From positions 62,001-126,000 of the forward strand of contig CAWJOG010000021.1 in assembly GCA_963844435.1 (NCBI GenBank): a stretch of DNA of 64,000 bases, given 5' to 3'. Under the pieces are notes generated by a model. The model was not told the origin of the DNA. It saw only the letters and a program-made list of their open reading frames with translations, and did not search any database. This stretch comes from JBDSLU01 sp963844435 (GTDB lineage: Bacteria; Acidobacteriota; Vicinamibacteria; Vicinamibacterales; Vicinamibacteraceae). This document shows, piece by piece, positions 7,632 through 18,302 of the stretch (positions are counted from its first letter, which is position 1; each line of letters begins with the position of its first letter). The position numbers and the translations under genes are program-made.

Positions 7632-10600
7632 CTAGAAGTCGAAGCGGACGCCGAACTGGAAGCTGCGCGACGGCTGCGCGGACGTCAGCGTGCCGAACGC
7701 GGCGTTGTTGGCGTCCAGGCTCGCGGTGGGGAAGTTGGCGAAGTTCACCGTGTCGAACAGGTTGAACACGTCGATGATCGGCGTGATGTTGTAGCGCCCG
7801 CCGAAGCGGAAGTTCTTCCGCATCGAAATGTCCATCTGCCTGAACGACGGTCCCTCGATCTGTCCCACCGTCGCCGTGCCGGCTCGATCGTTTGGCGGGT
7901 TGGTGAAGGCCGCTGTGTTGAACCAGCGCAGCTCGTCACCATCGATGTCGATCTCGGCACCCGTGTAGTCGGCGCGCCGGTTGCCAATCGACGAATTGCC
8001 CGTGGCCGTGAAGTACTGGCCCGACTGGAAGCGGTACTTGCTGCTGACCTCCCAGCCGCCGGCGATGGCCTCGAGCAGGCCGCCGTGATCGCGCAGCCAC
8101 GGCAGCCGATAGGTCAGCGTGTTCACGAAGGCGTGGCGACGGTCGAACGTGGCGGGGCCGTACAGGTAGTCGAGGTCGCCGACTGCCTCCGGCGCATCGT
8201 TGTCGCCGTTCCCGCTGGCGTTGGTGAGCGCCTTGCCGAGCGTGTAGGACACCGTGAACTGGAAGTCGCCGCGGCGCTTGGTCGCATACAGCTGCATCGA
8301 GTTGTAGGTGGAGTCGGCGTCGCTGATCCGCATGCGGATCGCCGAGTAGCCGGCGTAGGGCCGCAGGGCGTTCACCGACACCGGCGACGGCCGCGCGGCA
8401 TTGGCGCGCAGCGCGTCGAACGGCGCGCGGTTGACGTCCGGCTGGCGGATCAGGTGCTCGCCGCGGTTGCCGACGTAGGTGGCCTCGACGAAGTAGCCGC
8501 CCCCGAGCTCACGCTGCACGCCGATGCTGAAGTTCACCTGCGCCGGCAGCTGCATGTTCGGGTCGAGCGCGTTGATGTCGCCAACCGCGGCGATCGCGCC
8601 GGCGGCGCCGCTGGTCGGCGCGCTGAGGTTGAAGTTCTCGTACTGTTCGTTGGCGAGCACGGGCGGCAGGTTCAGCTGCGAGAAGATGACGTTGCCTTCC
8701 GGCTTGTCGTAGAACAGGCCCGCCCCACCGCGGATCACGGTGGCGCTGTTCAGCGAGTACGAGAAGCTGAGGCGCGGCATGAACAGGTGCTGCGCGTCGT
8801 AGAGCCCGCGCGGCGCCCCGAACGGGATGCGGCCGTAGTCGCCGCTCGTCAGCAGCTCGACCCGCCCACGCTGATCCTCCGGGATTTCTTCACCGGCAAT
8901 CACCAATCCGTTGAACCGATAGCCGACGCCGGGCACGAGCAGGCCGTTCGCCTGTACCTGGTACGGCCTGGCTCGGGTCGTAGCGGCTCGGATCGAAGTT
9001 CACCAGGTTGTTGCCCTGCGTGTAGGTCGGCGTGGAGTACTCGTAGCGGACCCCGGCCTCGATCGACAGGTTCTCGCGCACGCGCCACGTGTCCGAGACG
9101 AACGCCTGGTAGGTGGTGAAGCGGAAGAAGCCGACTGGATCCGCCGAGGCCTCGTTGTAGGTGCGGAAATTCCCGAGCAGGGCGTCGGCCAGGGCGTTGC
9201 CGGTGCTGTTCGGGTTGCCCGCGTTGTTGAAGCTGATCGAGCCGAAGTAGTTGCCGCGGCCGTTCTGGTCCTTGCGGTTGCGCGAGACGGCGACGCCGCT
9301 GCGGAGCGAGTGGGCGCCGCGGACCCACGTCAGCGTGTCCTGCACCGTAATGTCCGTCGTGGGCGAGAGCAGCGCGAAGGAGGGCCCGTGGATCTGCGCA
9401 ATGCCACCCGACACCTGGATGTTCGGGATGCCGCCCGACACGAAGCCAGGCGTGTCGAAGAGCTCCGGGTAAGCGAAGCCGAAGGTGTCGCGCAGCCAGA
9501 AGTCGCCCTGCGGCTTGATGCGCTGGCCATTCCACGCCGCGCCGACCTTCGCTTCGTTGATCAGCGTCGGGCTGATGACGTAGGTGTGCCCGACCTGGTA
9601 GCTGGTGCCTGGACGCGACCGATCGGTCGGTACCGTCGGGAGCGCCGCGCCCGAGAACGTGCCGTAAGGCTCGATGAGGTTGTACTCGTCGTGCAGGTAG
9701 CGGCCGTGGATGCGCTGGTTGGCGGTCGCCTGGAAGTCGATGCGGACGATGTCCTGCCGCGACTCGAACGGGTTGTAGAGCTGGTAGGTCGCGTTGTTCG
9801 CCGTCGGCGTGTCCGCGTACTCGACGGCTTCACCGGCCATGGAGCGGTAGATATCGGCGATCGCCCGCCCGTCGGTCGTGATCCGGTTCTGCGGGATCAC
9901 GTTGCCGGGGAACTGCTGGCCGGTCGTCGGGTCACGCAGGATCGTGTCGTCGGCGGTGCCGACCTGCCCGTCGGCGCCGCGCAGCCGGAGCGCGAAATTG
10001 CCGTTCAGCTCCGCTGATGTCGGGATCGTCTGCCGCGTCGGGCTGGTGAAGCGATTGATGGTGCGGTACTGCTGTCCGAGGAAGAAGAACAGCTTGTTCC
10101 GGCTGATCGGCCCGCCGATCGCGCCCTCGAAGTTGCGGAACTCGAGCGGCGGCTTGATCTTGTTGCCGCTGGCGTCCTTGGCGGCGAAGTAGTTGGGCGC
10201 GTCGAACTTCTCGTCGCGGAAGTCGTAGCGCGCGGTGCCCCTCAGGCTGTTGGTCCCGCTGCGCGTGACGACGTTGATCGCGGCGCCGCTGTTGCGGCCG
10301 AGCTCGGCCGAGAAGTTCGACGTCTGGAGCTTCACTTCCTCGATGAAGCTCAGGCTGACGTTGTTGACCTGCGACCCGTTCGAGCCGGAGTCCACGTTGG
10401 ACGTGCCGTCGATGGTGAGGTTGTTGGTGTTGGTGCGGTTGCCGTTGATCGACTGGCCGGTCACGCTCAGCGAGGTGGCCAGGGCGAGCGGATCGAAGTC
10501 GGTGGCGACCGCCCCCGGGATCAGCGAGGCCAGCTCGAGGTAGTTGCGTCCGTTGAAGGCGAGGTCGCGAATCTGCGTCTGGTCGATCGTGCGCGCCACT

Positions 10601-11034
10601 TCGCCGCTGGTCCGGTTCACGGCCTCACCAGTGACCGCTTGAACCTGCACCGACTCGCTCAGTTGCCCCACGCCAAGCGTGAAGTCGGTGCTCAGCCGGC
10701 CGTCGGCGCTGAGTTGCACGCCGGTCCGCTGCGCCCGCCGGAACCCTTCGAGCTCGGCGCTCACCGTGTAATTGCCGACCGGCAGGTTGGTCGCGGTGTA
10801 GATGCCGTTGTCGTCGGTCACCTGCGTGATGGTGAGCCCCGTACCGGTGTTGACGATGCTGATGGTGGCGCCAGGCAGGACGGCGCCGGACGAGTCGGTC
10901 ACGCGGCCGTCAATGCGGCCGGTGATGGTCTGGGCCCAGGCGGGCGCGGTGGACAAGAGGGCGACCAGTACGGCGAGCAGCCACGATTGGTGGCGGGCTG
11001 GCCTCGGCCTCGGGGGCTCGGGGTTCATCACCAT
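7632..11034 (-). CDS. Oar-like TonB-dependent outer-membrane receptor (frameshifted)
   Basis: A receptor of about 1130 aa. A signal peptide (LLAVLVALLSTAPAWAQ) is followed by a carboxypeptidase-regulatory-like domain (GRIDGRVTDSSGAVLPGATI), a plug (INVVTRSGTNSLRGTARYDF) and a long beta-barrel ending RSFQFGVRFDF with a C-terminal Phe. This is the Oar/SusC-like layout common in Acidobacteriota, probably importing sugars or peptides with TonB energy. One indel near 8965-8970 splits it, after NFDPSRYDPSQA; the next frame resumes at YQVQANGLLVPGVGYRFNG. The SD sequence GAGGAGG sits immediately before the first ATG, so the ATG at 11028 (MNPEPPRP) is better spaced. It is divergent from the receptor at 11492. 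Confidence 0.88.
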
Positions 11035-11491
11035 TCCTCCTCACAGAAACAAGCGCGCAAGGAGCACAGGTGTGCCTCGCCTCGCGAGCGTCATAGATCC
11101 TATAAGGGGCGAACATACTCGCTTTTTGATTAGTTGTTGTCCCGGACTCGTGAAATGTCCGCGATCAGGACAACGAAACCGAGGCGCGGCGCTCCGTGAA
11201 CGATCCCGGTGTCGCCGAGGCAGTGATGCGTGGCACCGAGTGCCCGGTTGTCCGCTCGATTCGCCGTTGCCGTCGAGGCCTCCCGCTTCGTCAATCGACG
11301 CGGACCGTTGGTCAATTCGTCCGCGTCGCGAACCGGCGAGCCGCTACGCTCGAGTCCTCTGCCTGTGAATCGTCGTTTGACGCGACCGCGCCGTGCGGGG
11401 GCGTCCGCGCGCATCCGCCCGTTGCGGCGGCTGGCCGGAGGTCTACCCAACAAGGGCCGGGCGGATTGGTTCGCGTCGTGGAGGATTGAAC
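11035..11491. other. divergent intergenic region between two receptors
   Basis: 457 bp separating two divergent TonB-dependent receptor genes. It holds a SD for each side (GAGGAGG for the left gene, GAGGATT for the right) and an AT-richer stretch at about 11098-11135 that is the most likely promoter area for the left gene. Open frames exist on both strands, but their Arg-rich composition looks like shadow coding. I see no convincing gene or RNA here. Confidence 0.5.
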
Positions 11492-14400
11492 GTGTTGAAC
11501 AACTGGAGAAGCTGGCGCGCCCTGGTGGCGAGTGCGGCGATCGTGATCGGGATCGGATCAGGCGCCATGGCGCAGTCCACGCGCGGTTCGGTCGCCGGCA
11601 CGGTGCGGGACGGGCAAGGCGCGGCGGTGCCAGGAGCGACGGTCGAGCTGACCAGCCCGCGGCGCAACGACACGCAGGTGACGACGGCCAACGAGGCCGG
11701 CGACTTCGTGTTCCTGAACCTGCTGCCGGATACCTACAACCTCAAGGTGACGATGGACTCGTTCAAGACCGTCGAACGGGCCAACGTCGTCGTCAACGCC
11801 GCGGACCGCCTGTCGCTCGGCGTGATCACGCTCGAGCTCGGCGCGGTCTCCGAGACGGTGACCGTCAGCACCCGCGTCGTCGAAGTGCAGTCGCGCAGCG
11901 CCGAACGGAGCTTTTCGGTCGATTCGGCGGCCATCGAGAACCTGGCCGTCAACGGCCGCGACCCCCTGGTGCTGGCGCGCCTGGCGCCCGGCATCGCGGA
12001 CGCGACCGGCGGCGGCATGGGCATGAACGTGAACGGCGGCCGCGACAACACCATGAACTACACCGTCGACGGCGTCAGCAACGTCGACACCGGCAACAAC
12101 GGCGTCCTCGGCTCGATCAACCTCGACGCGGTCGAGGAGTTCAAGATCCTGACCAACGCCTACGCGGCCGAGTACGGCCGCTCGTCGGGCGCGCAGGTCT
12201 CGCTCGTGACGAAGAGCGGCGGCCGCGACTACCGCGGCTCGGTCTACGGTTACCGCCGGCAGGAATCGTTCAACGCCAACAGCTTCATCAACAACCGTGA
12301 GCGTGGACGGGCGCTGCAGACGGACCCGAACTCGAAGGTCGGTCTCAAGCCGATCAACCGCCAGACCGACGCCGGCTTCACCGTCGGCGGCCCGATTCCG
12401 CTCGGCGGCTACAACAAGGATCGCAACCGGCTGTTCTTCTTCTTCGCCTACGAGAACCAGCGCCGCGACATTCCGCCGGCCAACCCGAACCGGGTCAAGG
12501 TGCCGACCGAGCTCGAACGCCTGGGCGACTTCTCGCAGTCGGTCGACAACAACAACCGGCCCTACAACCTGATTCGCGACTACACCACCGGCCTGCCCTG
12601 CACCGCGACCAACACCAGCGGCTGCTTCCAGGACGGCGGCGTGCTCGGCCGCATCCCGGCCAGCCGGCTCTATGCGCCGGGGCTGGCGATCCTGAACGCC
12701 TATCCCCTGCCGAACGTCCCCAACGCGGCCGGCTACAACTACGAGTCGCAGGTCGCCGTGGAGATCGATCGGCGTGAAGAGATCTTCCGCGCCGACTGGC
12801 AGGCGAGCGTCGGCGTGGCGCCTCTACGGCCGCTACTTCCACAACTCGAACAACGCCGGCGCGGGCATCGGCCCCTACGGCTCGTTCAACCTCACCGGCA
12901 ACCTGCCGGGCATCAGCATCAGCGACATCCGCCCGGTCTACAACGTGTCGGTCAGCGCCACCGGCGTGCTCAGCCCGACGCTCTTCGCCGAGGTGACGTT
13001 CGGGACCGGCCACAACTCGATCTACATCCACGACAGCGCGGGCGAGTTCACCCGCGAGAACCTGGGCGTGTCGGCGCTGCCGCTGCTCTACCCGGACGCC
13101 GTGCAGCAGGACCTGCCGCCGTGGTTCCAGCTGTCGGGCCGCTTCGGCAACCAGGCGAACTTCAACTCCAGCCAGTCGCCGTTCACGAACTTCAACACGA
13201 CCTACGACTTCCTCGGCAACCTGACCAAGGTCTGGGGCCGGCACACGTCGAAGGTCGGCATGTACGCGCAGAAGAGCCTGAAGGACCAGACGTCGTTCAC
13301 GAACCACAACGGCGTCATCAACTTCAACGAAAACACGTCGAACCCGTTCGACACGTCGTTCGCTCCGGCCAACGCGGCCATCGGCGTCTTCAACAACTAC
13401 ACGCAGGCCAACGCCTACTCGAACGGCGAGTACCGCTACTGGAACATCGAGTGGTTCGCGCAGGACAACTGGAAGGTCAACGACCGGCTGACGCTCGACT
13501 ACGGCCTGCGTTTCTACTGGGTGCAGCCGCAGCACGACGAGGCCGGCCTGACGTCGAACTTCATCCCCGGGCTGTTCGACGCGAACCAGGCCGTGCGGCT
13601 CTACCGGCCGGGCCTGAACGCCAGCGGGCAGCGCATCGCGGTGGACCCGGTGACAGGCCAGCAGCTGGCCGCGGTCAACATCGGGCGCATCGTGCCGAAC
13701 AGCGGCAACCTGACCAACGGCATCGGCCAGTCGGGTGACGCGGGCGTGCCGGATCGGCTGATCGAGGACAACGGCATCCTGTTCGCGCCGCGCTTCGGGC
13801 TGACCTACGACATCACCGGCAACCAGTCGTTCATCTTCCGCGCCGGCGGCGGCGTGTTCTACGACCGCTACGAGGGCAACATCTCGTTCGCGCTGATCTC
13901 GAACCCGCCGACCACCTTCACGCCGCGCCTCGACTTCGGCCGGCTGCAGGAGATCGATTCGGCCAACGCGCTGCTGGCGCCGTCGGACCTCAACGCGCAG
14001 GCGGTCTCGGGCCAGGTGCCGACGACCTACAACTTCAACGCCGGCTTCCAGAAGAAGCTGCCCGGCGGCGTGATCTGGGACATCGCCTACGTCGGCTCGG
14101 TGGCCAACCACCTGCCGCGCCAGGTGAACCTCAACGCGGTCCCGTACGGCGCGCGGTTCCTGCCGGAGAACCAGGACCCGACGCTGCCGGCGAGCACCCT
14201 GCCCGGTCAGAACGCCTACGACGCCAACTTCCTGCGGCCCTACCAGGGCTACGGCAACATCAACGTTCGCCTGTATGACGCCAACTCGAACTACCACGGG
14301 CTGCAGACGCAGGTGGATCGCCGCTTCGCCAACGGTCTCTTCCTGAACGCCAACTACACGTTCAGCAAGGCCCTCGACACGCAGGACCTGAACACGGACT

Positions 14401-15072
14401 TCTCGCGTCCGGATCAGTACGATCGGCAGGCCAACTATGGGCCCGCGGGCTTCGATCGCCGGCACATCTTCAACTTCAACTGGGTCTATCAGGTGCCGAA
14501 GGTGGAGAACGCGAACGCCGTCGTCAGCGGCCTGGTCAACAACTGGCAGGTCTCGGGCGGCTACCGCCTCGAGAGCGGCCTGCCCTATGGCCTGACCTGG
14601 AGCGTCAACGGCCTCAGCACGCAGACCAACATCGCCGGGTCGAACACGGAGAACGCCAACCGCCCGATCATCAGTGGCGATCCGGGCTCGGGCTACGACG
14701 TGAGCGATCCGTACCAGCAGGTGGCGCTGGGCATCTACTCGCAGTCGCCGGTGGGCAGCCTCGGGCTCGAGTCGGGCCGCAACTACCTGAATCGCGCGCC
14801 GATCAACAACGTCGACCTGTCGGTGGAGAAGGGCTTCGGGCTTGGCGAGCCGGCGCCGTCTGGCGTTCCGCGTCGATGCCTTCAACGTCTTCAACCACAC
14901 GCAGTTCGACGCCGTGGCCAACAACATCCAGTTCGCGGCCCTCGACAACAACACCATCGTCAACCTGCCGTACGACGCGTCAGGGAACCTGGTGCGGACC
15001 AACGGCTTCGGCGCGGTGACGAGCGTGCGCTCGCCCCGCGTCCTGCAGCTGCTGGCGCGCTTCCAGTTCTGA
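11492..15072 (+). CDS. Oar-like TonB-dependent outer-membrane receptor (two frameshifts)
   Basis: A receptor of about 1190 aa. The GTG start at 11492 has GAGGATT upstream and gives a signal peptide (LVASAAIVIGIGSGAMAQ). Then comes a carboxypeptidase-regulatory-like domain (GSVAGTVRDGQGAAVPGATV), a plug (GRDPLVLARLAPGIADATGG, VSLVTKSGGRDYRGSVYGY) and a barrel rich in NN, QDNWKVNDRLTLDYGLRFYW and VDRRF motifs. It ends VLQLLARFQF with the usual terminal Phe. An indel near 12805-12818 and another near 14850-14860 break the frame; joined, the text is continuous (EIFRADWQAS to AWRLYGRYFHNSNNAG; EKGFGLGEP to RRLAFRVDAFNVFNHTQF). It resembles the divergent left-hand receptor in layout but is not a close copy. 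A hairpin terminator follows. Confidence 0.88.
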
Positions 15073-15080
15073 GGAGCGCG

Positions 15081-15106
15081 CGGGCTGGAGCTTCGGCTCC
15101 AGCCCG
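15081..15106. terminator. hairpin terminator with TTCG loop
   Basis: An 11-bp perfect stem (CGGGCTGGAGC and its complement) with a TTCG tetraloop. It lies between the convergent receptor and nucleotidase genes and probably stops transcription from both sides. Confidence 0.75.
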
Positions 15107-15114
15107 TCGCGTGG

Positions 15115-16851
15115 TCAGCTCGCAGGGCAGGGGATCGGGCCCGCGACCGACAGGCGGGGCGTGGCGTCCAGGAGCTGCGCCTCGCGGACCGGCGCTCCCG
15201 GCCGGCGCAGGTACTCCACCAGCACGTCGCGGACCAGCGGCGCGCCGGCATCGACCGGGAAGCCGCCGGGCGGCATGATCGGCGCCAGCATGCCGTCTCC
15301 GCCGGTGGCCAGGAAATCGCTGGTGACGACCAGCAGCGGGTCGCCGTCGGCGATGGCGGCTCCCGACGGACGCGTCATCGTCACGGCGAGCGCGCCGGCC
15401 TCGCATCGGGCCTCGACCCGTACGCCGGCGAATCCGAGGCCGCGGCGGCCCTGCAGGATCGACGCCGAGAAGACCTGGCGCAGCTGCTGGCCGGTGATGC
15501 GCAGGCGCACCAGCAGGTTGTCGAACGGCATCACCTCGAACACGCCCCCGTAGGTCAGCGACCCGGCCGGCAGATCGGCGCGAAGGCCGCCGCCGGAGTT
15601 GTTCACCGCGACGTCCGCGCCGGGTACCGCCGCGAGGTAGGCAGCGGTCACGAGGTTGCCCAGCGGCGACGCTGGCAGGAGACGGCGGATCGGCGTCTCG
15701 AGCACGATGCCGATCGGCTGCGCCTTCAGGGCGCGGACCTGCTCCAACGCAGGGGCGAGCACGCGCTCGACGGCGGCGTCCGGTTCGACCGGCGCGCCTT
15801 CGTACTCAGGCGCGACCAGCGCCGCGTCGGATCGCGGTCCGCACGCCTTCGTCGCCGGGTCCTCGCGCTCGCAGAGGTCGCGCGGCGGAAAGCTGCGCCG
15901 GCCGACGACGGTCCGTGTCCGACGATCGATGCTGAGGTCGACGCGCCCGAAGGCGCGTCCGTTCGAGTACGCCTCGGTGATGGCGATGCCTTCCACCTGG
16001 TGCGCCATCGCGGCATGCGTGTGGCCGGCCACGATGACGTCGACCAGCCCGCGCGGCAGCCCGCGGGCGACGCCGAGGATCTCGGCGCCCGGATTGCAGG
16101 ACGACAGGTCGTCGGGGCGATCGACCGCGGTGCAGCGTCCGCCGGCGTGGGCGGCGACGATGACGACGTCGGCGCCCTGCGCTCGCAGCGCGGTCGCGTG
16201 CGTCCGGATGGTGTCGACCAGCGGCGCCACCGACAGCCCGCCGACGTTGCCGGCGATGGTCGCGGTCAGGGCCTCCAGCGTCATCACGCCGACGATGCCG
16301 ACCTTGAGGCCGGCCACATCGACCAGGGTGGTCGGCCGCACGTTGGTCCATCCGGGTGTAGTGCCGCTGGCGGTCTCGATCAGGTTCGCGGCGAGGAAAG
16401 GGAAGCGCGCCTCCGCCGCCCGCGCCCGCAGCGCGCCGCGAGGATCGTCGGCTGGCGTCCGCGGCGTCGCGGCCTTGCCGACCGGCCCGAAGTCGAACTC
16501 GTGGTTGCCGATCGCCGCGGCCGTGTAGCCGAGGGCGTTGTACGCCGCCACGACCGCCGCCCCTTCGCCGATGTTCGATTCGAGCGTGCCCTGGAACATG
16601 TCGCCGGCGTCGATCAGGAGCACCGCGCCGCCGTCGCGCGCCCGGGCCGCGCGCAGGTTCTTCACGTAGCCGCCGAGCAGGGCGAGACCGCCGCGGCCGT
16701 TCCGCGCCACGACGCCGCCGTGCAGGTCGTTGGTGCCGACAATCGACAGCGTGATGGGCGCCGCGGATGCCGGCGCCGCAGCCGGCGGCGGCGCGACAGC
16801 CGGTGCGCAGCCGGCCGCGAGAAGCAGGCCGCACACGGCGAACACGCGCAT
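15115..16851 (-). CDS. UshA-like 5'-nucleotidase/metallophosphatase lipoprotein
   Basis: A 578-aa exported two-domain nucleotidase. The N-terminus MRVFAVCGLLLAAGC ends in a lipobox Cys, so it is probably membrane-tethered outside the cytoplasm. The metallophosphatase domain shows TNDLHG (residues ~38-44), DAGDMFQGT, GNHEFDFG and GHTHA, the di-metal ligands of the family. The C-terminal nucleotide-binding domain shows NNSGGGLRADLPAG and VMPFDNLLVRLRITGQQL. Its role is to hydrolyse extracellular nucleotides or UDP-sugars to nucleosides and phosphate. The start was chosen at the ATG before the lipoprotein signal; an ATG 60 bases upstream is possible but lacks a signal character. It is convergent with the receptor gene. 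Confidence 0.88.
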   Translation of the reverse strand: MRVFAVCGLLLAAGCAPAVAPPPAAAPASAAPITLSIVGTNDLHGGVVARNGRGGLALLGGYVKNLRAARARDGGAVLLIDAGDMFQGTLESNIGEGAAVVAAYNALGYTAAAIGNHEFDFGPVGKAATPRTPADDPRGALRARAAEARFPFLAANLIETASGTTPGWTNVRPTTLVDVAGLKVGIVGVMTLEALTATIAGNVGGLSVAPLVDTIRTHATALRAQGADVVIVAAHAGGRCTAVDRPDDLSSCNPGAEILGVARGLPRGLVDVIVAGHTHAAMAHQVEGIAITEAYSNGRAFGRVDLSIDRRTRTVVGRRSFPPRDLCEREDPATKACGPRSDAALVAPEYEGAPVEPDAAVERVLAPALEQVRALKAQPIGIVLETPIRRLLPASPLGNLVTAAYLAAVPGADVAVNNSGGGLRADLPAGSLTYGGVFEVMPFDNLLVRLRITGQQLRQVFSASILQGRRGLGFAGVRVEARCEAGALAVTMTRPSGAAIADGDPLLVVTSDFLATGGDGMLAPIMPPGGFPVDAGAPLVRDVLVEYLRRPGAPVREAQLLDATPRLSVAGPIPCPAS

Positions 16852-16922
16852 CGAGAGGAGCGGGACGTCGGACAAACGAGCCTCCAGGGGACGACCATCG
16901 AAACGTGGCATGAAGGGATGGG

Positions 16923-17384
16923 TCAACGCCCGGCGGGGACGCCGCCCCAGGCCGACGGGCCCGGCCCGCGGCGCGCGGCGCGGTCGCCGGGATTGGCGAG
17001 CGCGCAGGTCTCGAGCGACAGGCAGCCGCAGCCGATGCAGCCGGTCAGGCCCGCCTTGAGCCGCTGCAGCTCGGCGATCCGCGCGTCGATCCGGGCCGAC
17101 CACCCGCCGGCCAGACGGCTCCAGTCGGCCGCGTCGGGGACGCGGTTCAGCGGCAGCTTGGCGAGCTCCGCGGCCACTTCGTCGAGCGTCAGGCCGACCC
17201 GCTGCGCGAACACGATGAAGGCGATCCGGCGCAGCGCCGATCGCAGGTAACGGCGGTGGCCAGCCTCGGTCCGGTCGGCGTGGATCAGGCCCTTCGCCTC
17301 GTAGAACCGCAGTGCCGACGTGGCCACGCCGCTGCGCCGCGCCAGCTCGCCGATGGTGACGCCGCCCGTCACGCCGCCGGTCAT
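16923..17384 (-). CDS. soxR: SoxR redox-sensing MerR-family regulator
   Basis: A 153-aa MerR-family activator. The N-terminal helix-turn-helix reads VTIGELARRSGVATSALRFYEAKGLI, and a dimerisation helix follows. The C-terminal CIGCGCLSLETC matches the SoxR iron-sulfur signature CX2CXCX5C that binds a redox-active [2Fe-2S] cluster. Oxidation by superoxide or redox-cycling compounds switches the promoter on in known SoxRs. The gene is divergent from an ABM-domain gene, and a perfect SoxR-type dyad lies between the two. The start ATG at 17384 opens with a short GG/T-rich lead; an internal GTG a few codons later could also be used. Confidence 0.93.
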   Translation of the reverse strand: MTGGVTGGVTIGELARRSGVATSALRFYEAKGLIHADRTEAGHRRYLRSALRRIAFIVFAQRVGLTLDEVAAELAKLPLNRVPDAADWSRLAGGWSARIDARIAELQRLKAGLTGCIGCGCLSLETCALANPGDRAARRGPGPSAWGGVPAGR

Positions 17385-17409
17385 TCCGCCAGTATCCCGC
17401 GCCGGCCGC

Positions 17410-17440
17410 TTGACTTCAAGTTGGCTTGAAGTCCTATTGT
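17410..17440 (+). promoter_or_regulatory. SoxR box inside a 19-bp-spacer promoter
   Basis: A perfect inverted repeat, GACTTCAAG, four bases, CTTGAAGTC (17412-17433), which is close to the E. coli SoxR site core TCAAGTT...CTTGA. It sits between TTGACT (-35, 17410-17415) and TATTGT (-10, 17435-17440). The spacer is exactly 19 bp, the over-long spacing that MerR-family activators correct by DNA distortion. The predicted transcription start, about 7 bases after the -10, falls on the ATG at 17448. Confidence 0.88.
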
Positions 17441-17447
17441 CCGGGAC

Positions 17448-18188
17448 ATGCCCAGTCCATTCCCGACTCCCACCGCCGTCACCGTCCACACGCGGCCCGA
17501 CATGACCCGCCCCGACGCCGGTATCGTGGCCGTCAGCGAGTTCCAGGTCGGCGGCGCCGCCCAGCAGCAGGCCCTGTTCAACGCCTCGCGCGCGGCCTGG
17601 GACAGCCTGCCCTGGCCCGAGACATTGCTCTCGATTGCCTGGCTCGCCAGCCTTGATGGCCAGAGCGCCCTCGCCTACGTGCAGTGGCGCGACGAGAGCG
17701 AGTTCGAGGCCTACGGCCGGACGCACCGCCCGATCCTCGCCGCCCGCCTGAAGGCCGCGATTCCCGAGCTCGCGCCCGCGGCCCCCGTGTTCTATCGCCG
17801 CTATCGCAGCGGCACCCGCCCCGATGCGCCGGAGCCCGGCTGCATCGTCGCGGTGTCGGTCGAGTTCGATGGCCCCGACGAGGCCCGGCAGCGCGCCTGG
17901 GTCGACGCGGTCTTCGACGCCCTCGCCTCCGAGGCGGACCCGCCGGCCGGCGGCATCGGCGCCCACTTCCACGTGAGCACCGACGGCACACGCGTCCTCA
18001 ACTACGCCGAGTGGGTCGACGAGGCCTCGCATCGCGACGCGCTGGAGCGATCGGGCATCGGCGCCATCGGTTCGGGGCCGAAGTGGCGGGCGGTGCAGAC
18101 CTTCCCTGGCCTGAAGGCCAGCCGCGTGACGCGGTATCGGCTCGATCGGCGTCTGGTACCCGCGTCAGCCGCCGGAGTGGGCGCATGA
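17448..18188 (+). CDS. SoxR-controlled antibiotic biosynthesis monooxygenase (ABM) domain protein
   Basis: A 246-aa cytoplasmic protein with two ferredoxin-like ABM repeats. The first spans about residues 20-105 (ALFNASRAAWDSLPW ... ALAYVQWRDESEFEAYG) and the second about 125-220 (EARQRAWVDAVFDAL ... THVLNYAEWV-type strand seen as VLNYAEWVDEASHRDAL). ABM proteins include cofactor-free quinone-forming monooxygenases. In Streptomyces an ABM gene and an FMN reductase gene belong to the SoxR regulon, and this locus has the same combination. The promoter places the transcript start at the ATG, so the mRNA is probably leaderless. The stop overlaps the following start (ATGA). Confidence 0.83.
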   Translation: MPSPFPTPTAVTVHTRPDMTRPDAGIVAVSEFQVGGAAQQQALFNASRAAWDSLPWPETLLSIAWLASLDGQSALAYVQWRDESEFEAYGRTHRPILAARLKAAIPELAPAAPVFYRRYRSGTRPDAPEPGCIVAVSVEFDGPDEARQRAWVDAVFDALASEADPPAGGIGAHFHVSTDGTRVLNYAEWVDEASHRDALERSGIGAIGSGPKWRAVQTFPGLKASRVTRYRLDRRLVPASAAGVGA

Positions 18189-18295
18189 CCCGGCCGCTGC
18201 GTGTTGCCGTCATCATCGGCAGCACGCGCCCCGGCCGGCTCGGGCCAGCGGTCGCCGGCTGGTTCGCGCGCCAAGCATCGCCGTACGCGGCGTAG
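18185..18295 (+). pseudogene. truncated NADPH-dependent FMN reductase
   Basis: Only 36 codons remain. They read MTRPLRVAVIIGSTRPGR, the unmistakable N-terminal strand and phosphate loop of the NADPH-dependent FMN reductase family (normally ~180 aa), then WFARQA and a TAG stop. The start is coupled to the ABM stop by ATGA. The remainder of the gene is absent, and six bases later the palindromic ACTCCGGAGT cluster begins. The truncation therefore looks like replacement or deletion linked to those repeats. Function is presumably lost, unless an assembly join removed the rest. Confidence 0.75.
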
Positions 18296-18302
18296 CCGCC
18301 AC

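Noticed and set aside
11130..11453. A 107-codon frame in the receptor intergenic region.
   Set aside because: It is Arg/Ala-rich, lacks an RBS and motifs, and overlaps the likely promoter area.
12495..15251. A very long open frame antisense to the second receptor (over 900 codons).
   Set aside because: It is a shadow of strong third-position G/C bias in the sense gene; its product is Arg/Val/Ala-rich with no domain, and the sense strand has clear receptor motifs.
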